Shown here piece by piece: positions 16,198 through 25,397 of a stretch of DNA of 43,065 bases. A program made the position numbers and the translations under genes. This DNA is from Nitrospirales bacterium. Lineage in GTDB: Bacteria > Nitrospirota > Nitrospiria > Nitrospirales > UBA8639. Location: assembly GCA_029261235.1 (NCBI GenBank), contig JAJDBS010000134.1, positions 1 through 43,065 of the forward strand, in the 5' to 3' direction. The notes beneath the pieces are model-generated. The model was not told the origin of the DNA, did no database searches, and was given only the letters and a program-made list of their open reading frames with translations. How positions within the stretch are numbered: the first letter of the stretch is position 1; every line of letters begins with the position of its first letter.

Positions 16198-16863
16198 ATG
16201 ACCACATTACGATTAGTGCTCGCAGTCTTGTTCGTGACGGCCTGCGGATTGGGAGAAGTTCAAGCGCAGACGACATCGGATGGATTAACGCCACCGCGTC
16301 ATGGATGGGGATTTTCCACGCGTGCAGGAGCTTCATTCCCGACCAGAGACATCATTCAAAATAATGATAGCGAAGCCGGGCCAGCCATCAACGTCCAATT
16401 CTTTTACTCCTTTAAGCGAATTCTCAATGTGGGCATCATGGCTGAGTATGATCATCACCGGGTGGAACAGAATGGGTTTGGGAAAACAGGAGCCTTTCAA
16501 ACCTTTTCCCTCATTCCCTTTGTGGAAGGCCGTGTCATCGTCGGACAAGTCTCGCCCTACGCCTCATTTGGCCTAGGAGTGAATGTCAACGACTTTGATG
16601 AATCAGACAGACTGAATAATTTCTGTGGGGCCACGATCAACTGTCGAGTTAATCCGCAAAATACGATAGCGGCGCGGATAGCCGGAGGCATGGATATCTT
16701 CCTGAGTGACCACGTGGCCCTCAATCTCGAAATTGCCTGGAAAAGCAATAAAGGTGACGTGAAGTTTCGATCCAATGGAACCACAATTGCTGAAGATAAG
16801 TTTAAAGCCCACACGATCATCGGCTTAGTGGGCGCGAAGTTCTATTTCCCGTCGTCGAAGTAG
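16198..16863 (+). CDS. outer-membrane beta-barrel protein (OmpW/OmpA-like barrel)
   Basis: This 221-residue protein has a signal peptide (MTTLRLVLAVLFVTACGLGEVQAQ, cleavage after VQA). The mature part alternates amphipathic strands: GWGFSTRAGASFPT, PAINVQFFYSFKRILNVGIMAEYDHHRV, FQTFSLIPFVEGRVIVGQVSPYASFGLGVNVND, TIAARIAGGMDIFLSDHVALNLEIAWKSNKGDVKF and HTIIGLVGAKFYFPSSK. An eight-stranded barrel is expected. The aromatic or hydrophobic C-terminal strand fits outer-membrane insertion. One internal cysteine pair (NFCGATINCRV) may form a loop disulfide. The precise family (OmpW versus the general OMP b-brl class) is uncertain. Confidence 0.75.
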   Translation: MTTLRLVLAVLFVTACGLGEVQAQTTSDGLTPPRHGWGFSTRAGASFPTRDIIQNNDSEAGPAINVQFFYSFKRILNVGIMAEYDHHRVEQNGFGKTGAFQTFSLIPFVEGRVIVGQVSPYASFGLGVNVNDFDESDRLNNFCGATINCRVNPQNTIAARIAGGMDIFLSDHVALNLEIAWKSNKGDVKFRSNGTTIAEDKFKAHTIIGLVGAKFYFPSSK

Positions 16864-17076
16864 TCCGGACGATGACTGGTGGCAAAAAGAAATAGAGAGT
16901 AACTCTGCCGTTCTATGATGAGGGCAGGCGTATCAGAAAAGAATGAAGCCCTGTGTACTACCTGCTGACATGGCAACAGCAATCGATTGAGCTATCCTGT
17001 ACCTTCACCCGACGGTCGTTCCTCTTCGAAACACACGTCTCAAAGAGAGAGGAAGTTTGAAATAATCTGACTGGAG

Positions 17077-19677
17077 TTAGTTCGCTGAAGTCTCTTGGGC
17101 GGTTAAGAGGAACTTGCCATTAACCACATCGCCTACGATGGTTTGCCCGTCTAAGGCTTTACCTTGAATGATCAATCTCGACAGCGGCGTTTCAATCTCT
17201 TGTTGGATCAATCGCTTCAAAGGTCTCGCTCCATAGACTGGGTCATAACCGCGTGAAGCCAATTCAGTGACTGCTGCCGGCTTGAGTTCCAACGTCAACT
17301 GTCGATCCGCCAACCTCGCTCGCAATCGTCCTAATTGAATTTCCACGATTGGACCGAGTTCCTCTTGCGTCAGCGGATGGAAAACCACCACCTCATCCAC
17401 TCGGTTGAGAAATTCTGGACGAAAGTGTTGTTGAATTTCTCGCAGGACCAACGCTCGAAGGCCTTCATAATCCATGTTCTGCTGTTGGGCTTCCAGAATT
17501 TCCTGACTGCCCAGATTCGAGGTCATAATGAGCACCGTATTCTTGAAGTCCACAGTTCGACCTTGAGAGTCCGTCAAACGGCCATCATCTAAGACTTGGA
17601 GTAAGATATTAAATACATCGTGATGGGCTTTTTCCACCTCATCAAACAAGATGACCGAGAAAGGTTTTCGTCTGACTGCTTCCGTCAATTGCCCACCTTC
17701 CTCGAATCCCACGTATCCTGGAGGGGCCCCGATCAATCGAGCCACCGTGTGTTTTTCCATATATTCAGTCATATCGATTCGAACCAAATTGGATTCATCA
17801 TCAAAAAGCGTATGCGCCAATGCACGCGCTAATTCCGTCTTTCCCACTCCAGTTGGACCAAGAAATAAAAACGATCCTATTGGACGATCAGGATCTTTAA
17901 TACCAGACCTGGCACGAAGTACCGCGTCGGCCACCGCTCGGACGGCCTCATCTTGTCCAATGACACGTTGATGTAAATGGTCATCCAAATGTAAGAGCTT
18001 TTCTACTTCACCTTGCATCAGCCGATTCATGGGAATACCTGTCCAACGGCTCACCACTTCGGCAATATCTTCTTCATCGACTTCTTCTTTGAGTAATCGG
18101 CTTCCCTGATCCTTATTGGTGAGGCGCTCTTCTTCTTCGCGCATCTCTTTTTCCAAATGTGGCAACGACCCGTATCGCAACTCCGCCACCTTGTTCAGAT
18201 CATACTGCCGTTCCGCTTGTTCAATCTCCTGTTTCACGCTTTCAATGGATTGCCGTAATTCTTGCAATTTCCCAACAGATGCTTTTTCAGCATCCCAACG
18301 CCCTTTTAGCTCAGATAAGGTCTCTTGTTTATTCTCTAGCTCTTGTTCCAAATTGGCCAATCGTGTTTGGCTCCCGGTATCTGTTTCTTTTCTTAAGGCT
18401 TCCCTTTCAATTTCAAGCTGTAACACTTTTCGAGAAATTTCATCCATCTCGGCCGGCATACTGTCGATTTCCGTTCGCAATCTTGCGGCCGACTCATCAA
18501 TCAAATCAATGGCTTTGTCTGGCAAAAACCGATCCCCTATATAGCGATGCGATAAGCGTGCAGCCGCCACGAGTGCCGAATCTTTAATACGCACCCCATG
18601 ATGGACTTCATATCGCTCTCTCAGCCCACGTAGAATCGAAATCGTATCTTCAACCGAAGGCTGATCAACAACAACCGGTTGAAACCGTCGCTCAAGAGCC
18701 GCATCTTTTTCAATGTGTTTCCGATATTCATCGAGAGTGCTGGCACCGATTAAATGCAAGTCTCCTCTAGCCAACACAGGCTTCAATAAATTGGCCGCGT
18801 CCATCGCACCTTCCGCTGCACCTGCCCCAACGACGGTGTGCAATTCATCAATAAACAGCAAAATCTGGCCTTGCGACGATTGTACTTCTTTCAACACAGC
18901 CTTTAATCGTTCCTCAAATTCACCACGAAACTTCGCCCCTGCGATCAACGCACCCATATCTAGTACGACGAGCCGTTTTTGCTTCAGGCCTTCAGGCACA
19001 TCACCTTTGATGATACGTTGGGCCAAGCCTTCGACAATTGCGGTTTTCCCCACACCTGGTTCGCCAATAAGCACGGGATTATTTTTGGTCCGCCGCGATA
19101 AGATTTGAATAACCCGACGTATTTCTTCATCTCGGCCAATGACGGGATCAAGCTTTCCCTGACTGGCCGCCCGCGTCAGATCTCGACCATATTTTTCTAA
19201 TGATTGATACGTCCCCTCAGGGTCCTGGCTCGTCACTCGCTGATTCCCACGCACCTGCTGCAACCCAGCTAACAACTTATCCCGCTTTAATCCCAAGGAT
19301 TGAAAAATTCCGCCTTCCTCGACCATGGCTAGTAAGACATGCTCAACGCTCAAATATTCGTCATGAAGCTCTTTCATCTCGCTTTCAGCGTGATTCATGA
19401 CTTTTCCTAAGCGAGACGTGATATGTACTTGTCCCGGAGCTGAGCCGCTCACCTGCACTTGTGCAATTTTTTGGAGGACTTGCTCGGCGGCTTGGGTCAC
19501 AGACTTCGGTGACACACCCGCTTGCTCAAGAATGGGGATAGTCGAACCATCAGCCTGTTCCAATAACGCAACCAATAGATGCTCAACATCAATCCCTTGG
19601 TGATTGCGGCGCATCGCCATGCCCGACGCCACTTGCAACGCTTCCTGTAATTTCAGTGTCATGTCATTGGGATTCAT
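17077..19677 (-). CDS. clpB: ClpB disaggregase (Hsp100)
   Basis: ClpB is a hexameric AAA+ machine that, with DnaK, pulls polypeptides out of aggregates. This 866-residue protein has the full layout: the Clp N-terminal double repeat (about 1-145), nucleotide-binding domain 1 with GEPGVGKTA and LFIDELHT (about 160-400), the coiled-coil middle domain (about 405-525, [38 protein letters not shown]), and nucleotide-binding domain 2 with [20 protein letters not shown] and a C-terminal subdomain ending [18 protein letters not shown]. The middle domain separates it from ClpA/ClpX. The ATG follows GGAGAATGCCTA. It lies downstream of, and is co-oriented with, a GlnE-type gene 175 bp away. Confidence 0.97.
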   Translation of the reverse strand: MNPNDMTLKLQEALQVASGMAMRRNHQGIDVEHLLVALLEQADGSTIPILEQAGVSPKSVTQAAEQVLQKIAQVQVSGSAPGQVHITSRLGKVMNHAESEMKELHDEYLSVEHVLLAMVEEGGIFQSLGLKRDKLLAGLQQVRGNQRVTSQDPEGTYQSLEKYGRDLTRAASQGKLDPVIGRDEEIRRVIQILSRRTKNNPVLIGEPGVGKTAIVEGLAQRIIKGDVPEGLKQKRLVVLDMGALIAGAKFRGEFEERLKAVLKEVQSSQGQILLFIDELHTVVGAGAAEGAMDAANLLKPVLARGDLHLIGASTLDEYRKHIEKDAALERRFQPVVVDQPSVEDTISILRGLRERYEVHHGVRIKDSALVAAARLSHRYIGDRFLPDKAIDLIDESAARLRTEIDSMPAEMDEISRKVLQLEIEREALRKETDTGSQTRLANLEQELENKQETLSELKGRWDAEKASVGKLQELRQSIESVKQEIEQAERQYDLNKVAELRYGSLPHLEKEMREEEERLTNKDQGSRLLKEEVDEEDIAEVVSRWTGIPMNRLMQGEVEKLLHLDDHLHQRVIGQDEAVRAVADAVLRARSGIKDPDRPIGSFLFLGPTGVGKTELARALAHTLFDDESNLVRIDMTEYMEKHTVARLIGAPPGYVGFEEGGQLTEAVRRKPFSVILFDEVEKAHHDVFNILLQVLDDGRLTDSQGRTVDFKNTVLIMTSNLGSQEILEAQQQNMDYEGLRALVLREIQQHFRPEFLNRVDEVVVFHPLTQEELGPIVEIQLGRLRARLADRQLTLELKPAAVTELASRGYDPVYGARPLKRLIQQEIETPLSRLIIQGKALDGQTIVGDVVNGKFLLTAQETSAN

Positions 19678-19730
19678 TAGGCATTCTCCATCATCAGTAG
19701 ACTCGTCATTCGTCCCTATGCTCTATGAAA

Positions 19731-19758
19731 AAGATAAGCATCTTTAGGATACATTCAA
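19731..19758 (-). promoter_or_regulatory. candidate promoter for clpB
   Basis: On the minus strand a -35-like TTGAAT (19753-19758) and a -10-like TATCTT (19731-19736) are separated by 16 bp, placing the start of transcription about 45 bp before the clpB ATG. Matches are moderate (four of six in the -10). No CIRCE element was found nearby. It could equally reflect a heat-shock sigma promoter, but the -10 lacks a clear CCCCAT. Confidence 0.35.
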
Positions 19759-19852
19759 CCCCTTGCGGGAAGTAATCCTTTTAAGAACTAACGCATCTCT
19801 TCTATTACAGCGCTACACGCTCATGACTCTATTTCAAGATAGCATTATTTGA

Positions 19853-21499
19853 TCAATCGGAACTCTCAACGATTTGCTGATAATGGGCATGAACATTCTC
19901 GATGTGATGACGATAGTCTATTTGCAAACCTTCCGCAGTTTGCTTGACGGTTTTTCCTCTCGGGTACCCCATTCTTATCGCGCATTTTGCAAGCTCTTCT
20001 GTTTTTTCAGGAAGAAGATGCGTTTGTCGTTCATGAACCATTTGAATTTTATTTTCGAGGTTTCGTAAGAAGATATATGAGGTCTTGAGTTCCTTTATCG
20101 CTCCAATTTTCAATTTCCCCACACGAAATAATTTCACTAAACCTTTTAATGTTTGACGATCCTTAATACCAGAATACTGATACCCCCATCGAAGCTGAAG
20201 TCCTTGGACAATAAATTCAATTTCACGAATGCCGCCGATCCCTAACTTTACATTGCGTTCGAGTTCTCCTCGACGTTTCATCTTGGATACCATTTGAGAT
20301 CGTAGGGCATGAATCTCCGAAAAAATCTGAGGGGCCATTTCTCTGTTTCCATAGACAAACTTCCCTAACTTTCGGATGAGCGATCGTCCAATCTGGACGT
20401 CACCAGCAATGGGCTTCGCTTTCAAAAACGCCAAACGTTCCCATGTCCGACCACGTGTTTGGTAGTAATGAGAGGCATCTTCTACGGAGCAGGCTAAAGG
20501 CCCAACCTCCCCTTCTGGCCGCAACCGCATATCCACTCGGAACAAGGCCCCTTCAGCCGTTGGGACTGATAAAACGTTTGTCAGCTCTCTTGCTAATGCA
20601 TGAAAATAATCGACGCCTGAGACCGCCTCTTGCCCCTTTCCCGTTTTAGATATTCCCCGGGGAGCCTGAAACACATAAATGAGGTCCACATCCGAACTAT
20701 AGTTCAGTTCCCAACCACCGAGTTTCCCCATAGCCAGGACCGAAAAACCTACACGTTTTTTTGTCCGCACGGATGATGGAGAATCCCAACCACCATATTG
20801 GAGTTGGATGTGATGTTCCACTAATTCATATGCGACTTGAATCACGACTGCCCCTAAATCTGACAGCACGGTATAGGTTTCAATCGGCGTGGCAATACCG
20901 AGAAGATCACGAATCCCTAGGCGAAGCATTTCTCGTCGTTTAAAGCGCCGCAAGGCTTCGCATTTGGCGTCATAGCTTTTGACCCCTTCCTGCATGTTCT
21001 CCAATGTCGCCAAAAGTCTTGCTCCAGTTTGTTTCCGGATGAGCACCCGATCATCTTCAATCCAATAGACCAACAACGGATCTCGAAGTAGGGTTTGAGC
21101 CATCGACGGACTATTGCCAAAGACCGTACTCAGGACGTCAACAATATGCGGAGCTTTCGCGAGATATTGAAATAACTGAAGACGGTGAATCCCAGAATCA
21201 GCAAACCGCTCCCATTCGTTAAGCCCCTGATCAGGGTCAGCCGTTTGAGCTACGCTTCCAAGCAGCATAGGAAGAATTATCGCTAAGGCTTTACGTGTAG
21301 CTGGTTCCCCAGCCATCGCCTGCAGATTACGGTCAGCTTGTTGCCAATTATCCAGGCCATACGCTTGGAGAATACGAGTGACTTCTTTTGAAGCAAGGTC
21401 TGTCGCTAACAGGAGGAGTGTGGGATCGGGCAAATGAGAACGGTTCCCCGTTTTGCTGAAGGTCACTTTTCTTGTCGTGTGTGTTGAAGAAGATTTCAT
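19853..21499 (-). CDS. GlnE-type nucleotidyltransferase, single half (548 aa)
   Basis: GlnE enzymes adenylylate and deadenylylate glutamine synthetase through two related nucleotidyltransferase halves in a single chain of about 950 residues. Here only one half is present. Helical N-terminal sequence leads to GFSVLAMGKLGGWELNYSSDVDLIYVF (256-277), whose Asp270 and Asp272 are the metal-binding pair. Next comes RVDMRLRPEGEVGPLACS and TWERLAFLKAKPIAGD, then the helical GlnD PII-UTase-like segment (KLGIGGIREIEFIVQGLQL). The ELNYSSD form resembles the N-terminal, adenylyl-removing half of proteobacterial GlnE. The gene starts only seven bases from a divergent second half. A near-consensus promoter ends about five bases before the ATG and no ribosome site is present. 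Confidence 0.85.
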   Translation of the reverse strand: MKSSSTHTTRKVTFSKTGNRSHLPDPTLLLLATDLASKEVTRILQAYGLDNWQQADRNLQAMAGEPATRKALAIILPMLLGSVAQTADPDQGLNEWERFADSGIHRLQLFQYLAKAPHIVDVLSTVFGNSPSMAQTLLRDPLLVYWIEDDRVLIRKQTGARLLATLENMQEGVKSYDAKCEALRRFKRREMLRLGIRDLLGIATPIETYTVLSDLGAVVIQVAYELVEHHIQLQYGGWDSPSSVRTKKRVGFSVLAMGKLGGWELNYSSDVDLIYVFQAPRGISKTGKGQEAVSGVDYFHALARELTNVLSVPTAEGALFRVDMRLRPEGEVGPLACSVEDASHYYQTRGRTWERLAFLKAKPIAGDVQIGRSLIRKLGKFVYGNREMAPQIFSEIHALRSQMVSKMKRRGELERNVKLGIGGIREIEFIVQGLQLRWGYQYSGIKDRQTLKGLVKLFRVGKLKIGAIKELKTSYIFLRNLENKIQMVHERQTHLLPEKTEELAKCAIRMGYPRGKTVKQTAEGLQIDYRHHIENVHAHYQQIVESSD

Positions 21500-21510
21500 G
21501 CTGACATGAA

Positions 21511-21539
21511 ATTATACGAGACCGCATCCAACCTTACAA
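21511..21539 (-). promoter_or_regulatory. promoter of the minus-strand GlnE-type gene
   Basis: On the minus strand TTGTAA (21534-21539) and a perfect TATAAT (21511-21516) are spaced by 17 bp. Transcription would begin near 21504, only about five bases before the ATG at 21499. The mRNA would be almost leaderless, which agrees with the absence of a Shine-Dalgarno sequence. Confidence 0.6.
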
Positions 21540-21561
21540 CGCCATTTTTTTTCAGTATACT
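21533..21561 (+). promoter_or_regulatory. promoter of the plus-strand GlnE/ACT gene, sharing its -35 region with the divergent promoter
   Basis: CTTACA (21533-21538) and TATACT (21556-21561) are 17 bp apart. The -35 hexamer overlaps that of the opposite promoter almost base for base, so polymerase can probably occupy only one direction at a time. The predicted start lies at about 21568, next to the ATG at 21569. Confidence 0.5.
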
Positions 21562-21568
21562 CCAGGGT

Positions 21569-23827
21569 ATGAATGTTTCTGCCATGTTTGAACACATCCA
21601 AGCCCATTCGGCACATCTCCCTGAGAAATTGCTTCAAGATTTCCTCTCGCAGATGGATTCAGACTATTTCGAACAATTCCCTCTTGAAACCATTCTTCAA
21701 CATCTGGAGCTCACAGCCAAGCTCACCATTGACTCCCCTTGCTCCGTGGCGATCGACACCCTCCCCTCTCGACAATATCAAATACATTTAGTGGCGTATG
21801 ATTATTTTTCTGAATTTGCCACATTCTGTGGAGTGTTGGCCTCTTTTGGACTCGATATTCGAGAGGCCGCAATTTTCACGTCTCGAGAAATGGCTCCTGG
21901 ATCCAAGCCAAAAGCATTAACGGGGAAAAAACTGAATCCATGGAAAGGTATTTCTCTCAAGCGTCCAACAGGAGGATTGTCTCGAAAGATTGCGGTAGAT
22001 GTGTTTCGAGTCCAAGCCCTACAGAGCTGTTCATTCGATACATCAGCCCAACAAGCATTCCAACACAACATCACATCGTTGCTTCGGTTATTGCAAAACA
22101 ATCACATACGCCAGACTCGGCGAGAGGTAAATCGGCAGCTCATTGAACATCTTGGGACAACACCAAAAAAGACTGGAGATATGCTCCACCCCGTTCATAT
22201 CACATTTTCCAACCCACCATCTTCACCAGATACTGTGCTGGATATTCGGTCAACGGACACACCCGCCTTTCTCTATGCCTTTGCCAATGCGTTAGCCATG
22301 CGTGGCATTTACCTCGTCAAAGCCAAGATTGAAGTCAAAGACGACCAAGTGTTGAACCGACTCTATGTTCGAGGGCGTCACGGACGAACACTCCAGAGCC
22401 AAACGGAGCAGCAAGAGCTACGGACTGCCGCCGCACTCCTGAAAGAGTTCACCTATTATCTCAGTTGGGCACCAGACCCCGGAAAAGCCCTTGATCATTT
22501 CGATCAATTTTTGGATCAGCTTTTCGAGCAACCGCAGAAAGCTTCAACCCTGAGCGTATTAGGACAAGCGTCGACGTTAGAGCATCTCGCTCAGCTGTTT
22601 GGCAGCAGTGATTATCTCTGGGAAGATTTACTTCGACGGCAGCATGACAATCTCTTGCCCATGATGCATCAATTCCAGAAAGGCCCATTGATTCGCTCCA
22701 CACGCATTCTGAGTCATGCTATCGAGAAACGATTACAACAGGCGAAAACGATCCCACGAAAAAAACAGCAACTGAACCAATTCAAAGATGAAGAACTGTT
22801 CAGAATTGATATGCGGCATCTTCTGGAAATTAACACGCTTCCTGATTTTTCCCACGCCCTCACCAACTTGGCTGATGTGATTGTCGCGCAAGCACTCGAG
22901 CAATCCTATCTGGCCATACGACCAAAAACCTCAAAAACCATGACGCCTTTGATGGCCATTTTTGGATTGGGGAAATTGGGTGGCGGAGAATTGGGCTATG
23001 CCTCAGACATTGAAATTCTTTTTGTCTATGCCAACCCTCCATCAGTAAAGACACATCATCGATCCATCATCGCGACTGATTTCTACGAACGATGGTCACA
23101 GGAATTTCTTCAATGGATCGACGCGAAACAAGAAGGCATTTTTCATATTGATACTCGACTTCGTCCCAATGGGGACAAAGGCACATTAGCGAATTCTTTG
23201 GAAGAAATTCAGCAGTATTATTCTGTTCAAGGCAAGGCCGCCCCTTTTGAACGACAGGCCTTCATCAAGCTTCGGTTTATCGCTGGGGATCGTACGTTAG
23301 GAAAAGCGGTTGAAGCTCATCGCAACCAATTTGTCTATGGACCTGACTCTTGGGATTTGCAAACCGCGCTACATCTTCGGCAGCGACAGGTGGCTGAATT
23401 GGTTCAGCCTGGCTCAACTCATGTGAAATACGGAAAGGGAGGATTGTTGGATGTCGAATACATGGTGCAATACCTTCAGCTTCTTCATGGGCATGACAAC
23501 CCATCCCTTCGAACTCCCAACACCCTCGAAGCCATCGAACAATTGTGTCATGCCTCTCTTCTCTCTCTCTCCGAAAGGGAAGCCTTACATGATGATTATC
23601 TGTTTCTTCGCCAATTGATTGATGCCTTACGGATTGTGCGAGGTAATGCCAAAGACTTGGTTCTGCCAACTTCAGGGTCAGACGAAATGGTGTTTCTGGC
23701 TCGTCGGCTGGGAATGAGCTCCACAGATTGGCAGAAAAGCGCTCAAGCCTTTGAGCAGACCACCCTCGAGCGAATGGCAACCATTCATGAACGTTTTCTG
23801 AAGCATTTTTCACAAAAGAAAGCCTGA
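21569..23827 (+). CDS. GlnE-type nucleotidyltransferase with two N-terminal ACT-like domains
   Basis: The 752-residue protein combines parts of two nitrogen-signalling enzymes. Around residues 70-150 and 222-275 it has ACT-like blocks; the second (TVLDIRSTDTPAFLYAFANALAMRGIYLVKAKIEVKDDQVLNRLYVRGRHG) closely follows the GlnD pattern of a glutamine-binding ACT domain. The C-terminal part is a GlnE-type half: AIFGLGKLGGGELGYASDIEILFVY (463-487) with Asp480 and Glu482, FHIDTRLRPNGDKGTLANS, FERQAFIKLRFIAGD, and KYGKGGLLDVEYMVQYLQLLHG. ELGYASD resembles the C-terminal adenylylating half of GlnE, with Asp-x-Glu in place of Asp-x-Asp. An open frame begins at 21506; 21569 was chosen because the upstream part holds the promoter. 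It is convergent with glnA. Confidence 0.82.
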   Translation: MNVSAMFEHIQAHSAHLPEKLLQDFLSQMDSDYFEQFPLETILQHLELTAKLTIDSPCSVAIDTLPSRQYQIHLVAYDYFSEFATFCGVLASFGLDIREAAIFTSREMAPGSKPKALTGKKLNPWKGISLKRPTGGLSRKIAVDVFRVQALQSCSFDTSAQQAFQHNITSLLRLLQNNHIRQTRREVNRQLIEHLGTTPKKTGDMLHPVHITFSNPPSSPDTVLDIRSTDTPAFLYAFANALAMRGIYLVKAKIEVKDDQVLNRLYVRGRHGRTLQSQTEQQELRTAAALLKEFTYYLSWAPDPGKALDHFDQFLDQLFEQPQKASTLSVLGQASTLEHLAQLFGSSDYLWEDLLRRQHDNLLPMMHQFQKGPLIRSTRILSHAIEKRLQQAKTIPRKKQQLNQFKDEELFRIDMRHLLEINTLPDFSHALTNLADVIVAQALEQSYLAIRPKTSKTMTPLMAIFGLGKLGGGELGYASDIEILFVYANPPSVKTHHRSIIATDFYERWSQEFLQWIDAKQEGIFHIDTRLRPNGDKGTLANSLEEIQQYYSVQGKAAPFERQAFIKLRFIAGDRTLGKAVEAHRNQFVYGPDSWDLQTALHLRQRQVAELVQPGSTHVKYGKGGLLDVEYMVQYLQLLHGHDNPSLRTPNTLEAIEQLCHASLLSLSEREALHDDYLFLRQLIDALRIVRGNAKDLVLPTSGSDEMVFLARRLGMSSTDWQKSAQAFEQTTLERMATIHERFLKHFSQKKA

Positions 23828-23849
23828 GCCAATTTTCATCGACTCAGGC
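23822..23849. terminator. bidirectional terminator between the GlnE/ACT gene and glnA
   Basis: GCCTGAG (23822-23828) pairs with CTCAGGC (23843-23849) across a 14-nt loop, and the stop codon of the plus-strand gene lies within the stem. On the minus strand the hairpin is followed by TTTCTTTTG, a fair T-rich tail for transcripts coming from glnA. On the plus strand the tail is weaker (ATTTCAT). Confidence 0.6.
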
Positions 23850-23904
23850 ATTTCATATCGTGCGAGAGGGAAGGTTCAGGCCCCCTCAGATATCCTCGTT
23901 GTAT

Positions 23905-25314
23905 CTACACGTCGTAATACATGAAGAATTCATGAGGATGGGGTCTGAGACGCATCGGATCTACTTCGTTATCTCGTTTATAGGTAATCCACGCTTCAAC
24001 CAAATCCTCAGTGAATACGCCCCCTTTCAAGAGGAATTCATAGTCATTGGCCAAGTTGTCTAACGCTTCCTCTAAACTCGACGGCAATGTTTGAATATTC
24101 CCTAATTCTTCAGGTGCCAAATCATACAGGTTTTTGTCCATTGCTTCGCCTGGATCGATTTTATTTTGGATGCCATCCAATCCTGCCATCAGCATGGCGC
24201 TGAATGCGAGATACATATTGCACGAAGGATCGGGGAATCGGACCTCAATGCGTTTCGCTTTCGGGCTAGGTGAATACATCGGAATTCGAATGCCTGCCGA
24301 TCGGTTACGACTAGAATAGGCGAGCATCACGGGAGCTTCGAATCCTGGCACGAGTCGCTTATATGAATTGGTTGTGGGATTAGTCAACGCCGCTAATGCT
24401 GGCCCATGCTTCAAGATCCCGCCAATATAATACAGGCACTGCTGTGAGACACCAGCGTAATCTTTGCCTGCAAAGTTTGGCTTCCCACCTTTCCAAATAC
24501 TTTGATGCGTATGCATGCCCGTCCCGTTGTCGCCAAATACCGGTTTCGGCATAAATGTAGCGGTTTTTCCATGCCGCCGTGCAACATTACGGACGATGTA
24601 TTTATACATCATCATTTGATCAGCCATTTTGACCAAGGTATCGAAACGAAGATCAATTTCTGCTTGTCCCCCCGTGGCGACTTCATGATGATGCTTTTCA
24701 ACATGAATTCCTGCTTTTTCCATTTCGCGGCACATTTCAGATCGAATATCTTGTTGCGAATCGACCGGGGCTACGGGAAAGTACCCTTCCTTATGACGAG
24801 GACGGGAGCCTAAGTTTCCCCCATCTTTTCCTGAATTCCAAATGCCTTCTTCCGAATCCACGAAGTAATACCCAGAGTTGCCATTTTGGTCAAAGCTCAC
24901 ATGATCAAAGATGAAAAATTCAGCCTCTGGACCCCAGTAAGAAGTATCACCGATTTTCGTACTCTTCAGATATTGTTCGGCTCGCATGGCCACTCCGCGA
25001 GGATCGCGTTCATAGATGGTGCGAGTTATCGGGTCTTGAACATTCCCGATCATGCTCATCGTGGGAATCTCGGTAAATGGATCCATCCGACAGGTATTGG
25101 GATCTGGCACCAGCAACATATCGCTGTTTTCAATGGCCTTCCACCCACGAATGGACGATCCATCGAACCCGGATCCTTCTTTAAATAAGTCCAAGGATAA
25201 TTCGGAAGTAGGAATTGAAAAATGCTGCCATGTTCCAACCAAATCGATAAATTTAAGATCGACCATTTCGACTTTATGCTTCTTGGCAAAATCCAACACT
25301 TCTTTCGGGGTCAT
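23905..25314 (-). CDS. glnA: glutamine synthetase type I
   Basis: The enzyme makes glutamine from glutamate, ammonium and ATP, as a cytosolic dodecamer, and is the entry point of ammonium into biosynthesis. The 469-residue length is that of GSI-beta. Signatures seen include [23 protein letters not shown], the metal-binding [30 protein letters not shown], the ATP-site [21 protein letters not shown], and [40 protein letters not shown]. The adenylylation site NLYDLAPEE has its tyrosine at exactly position 397, as in the enzymes controlled by GlnE. AAGGAGGTAAGTGA precedes the ATG. It is the last gene of the porin-amtB-glnK-amtB-glnA run. Confidence 0.97.
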   Translation of the reverse strand: MTPKEVLDFAKKHKVEMVDLKFIDLVGTWQHFSIPTSELSLDLFKEGSGFDGSSIRGWKAIENSDMLLVPDPNTCRMDPFTEIPTMSMIGNVQDPITRTIYERDPRGVAMRAEQYLKSTKIGDTSYWGPEAEFFIFDHVSFDQNGNSGYYFVDSEEGIWNSGKDGGNLGSRPRHKEGYFPVAPVDSQQDIRSEMCREMEKAGIHVEKHHHEVATGGQAEIDLRFDTLVKMADQMMMYKYIVRNVARRHGKTATFMPKPVFGDNGTGMHTHQSIWKGGKPNFAGKDYAGVSQQCLYYIGGILKHGPALAALTNPTTNSYKRLVPGFEAPVMLAYSSRNRSAGIRIPMYSPSPKAKRIEVRFPDPSCNMYLAFSAMLMAGLDGIQNKIDPGEAMDKNLYDLAPEELGNIQTLPSSLEEALDNLANDYEFLLKGGVFTEDLVEAWITYKRDNEVDPMRLRPHPHEFFMYYDV

Positions 25315-25397
25315 TCACTTACCTCCTTCTTAAGACATTCGTGTATAAAAACTAAATCCTTGTTCACTACGGTTTGATTCGAGAACCTCACACTTCT

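Noticed and set aside
18116-18544. Ser-rich plus-strand frames inside clpB
   Set aside because: Antisense shadows of a full-length ClpB with all motifs intact.
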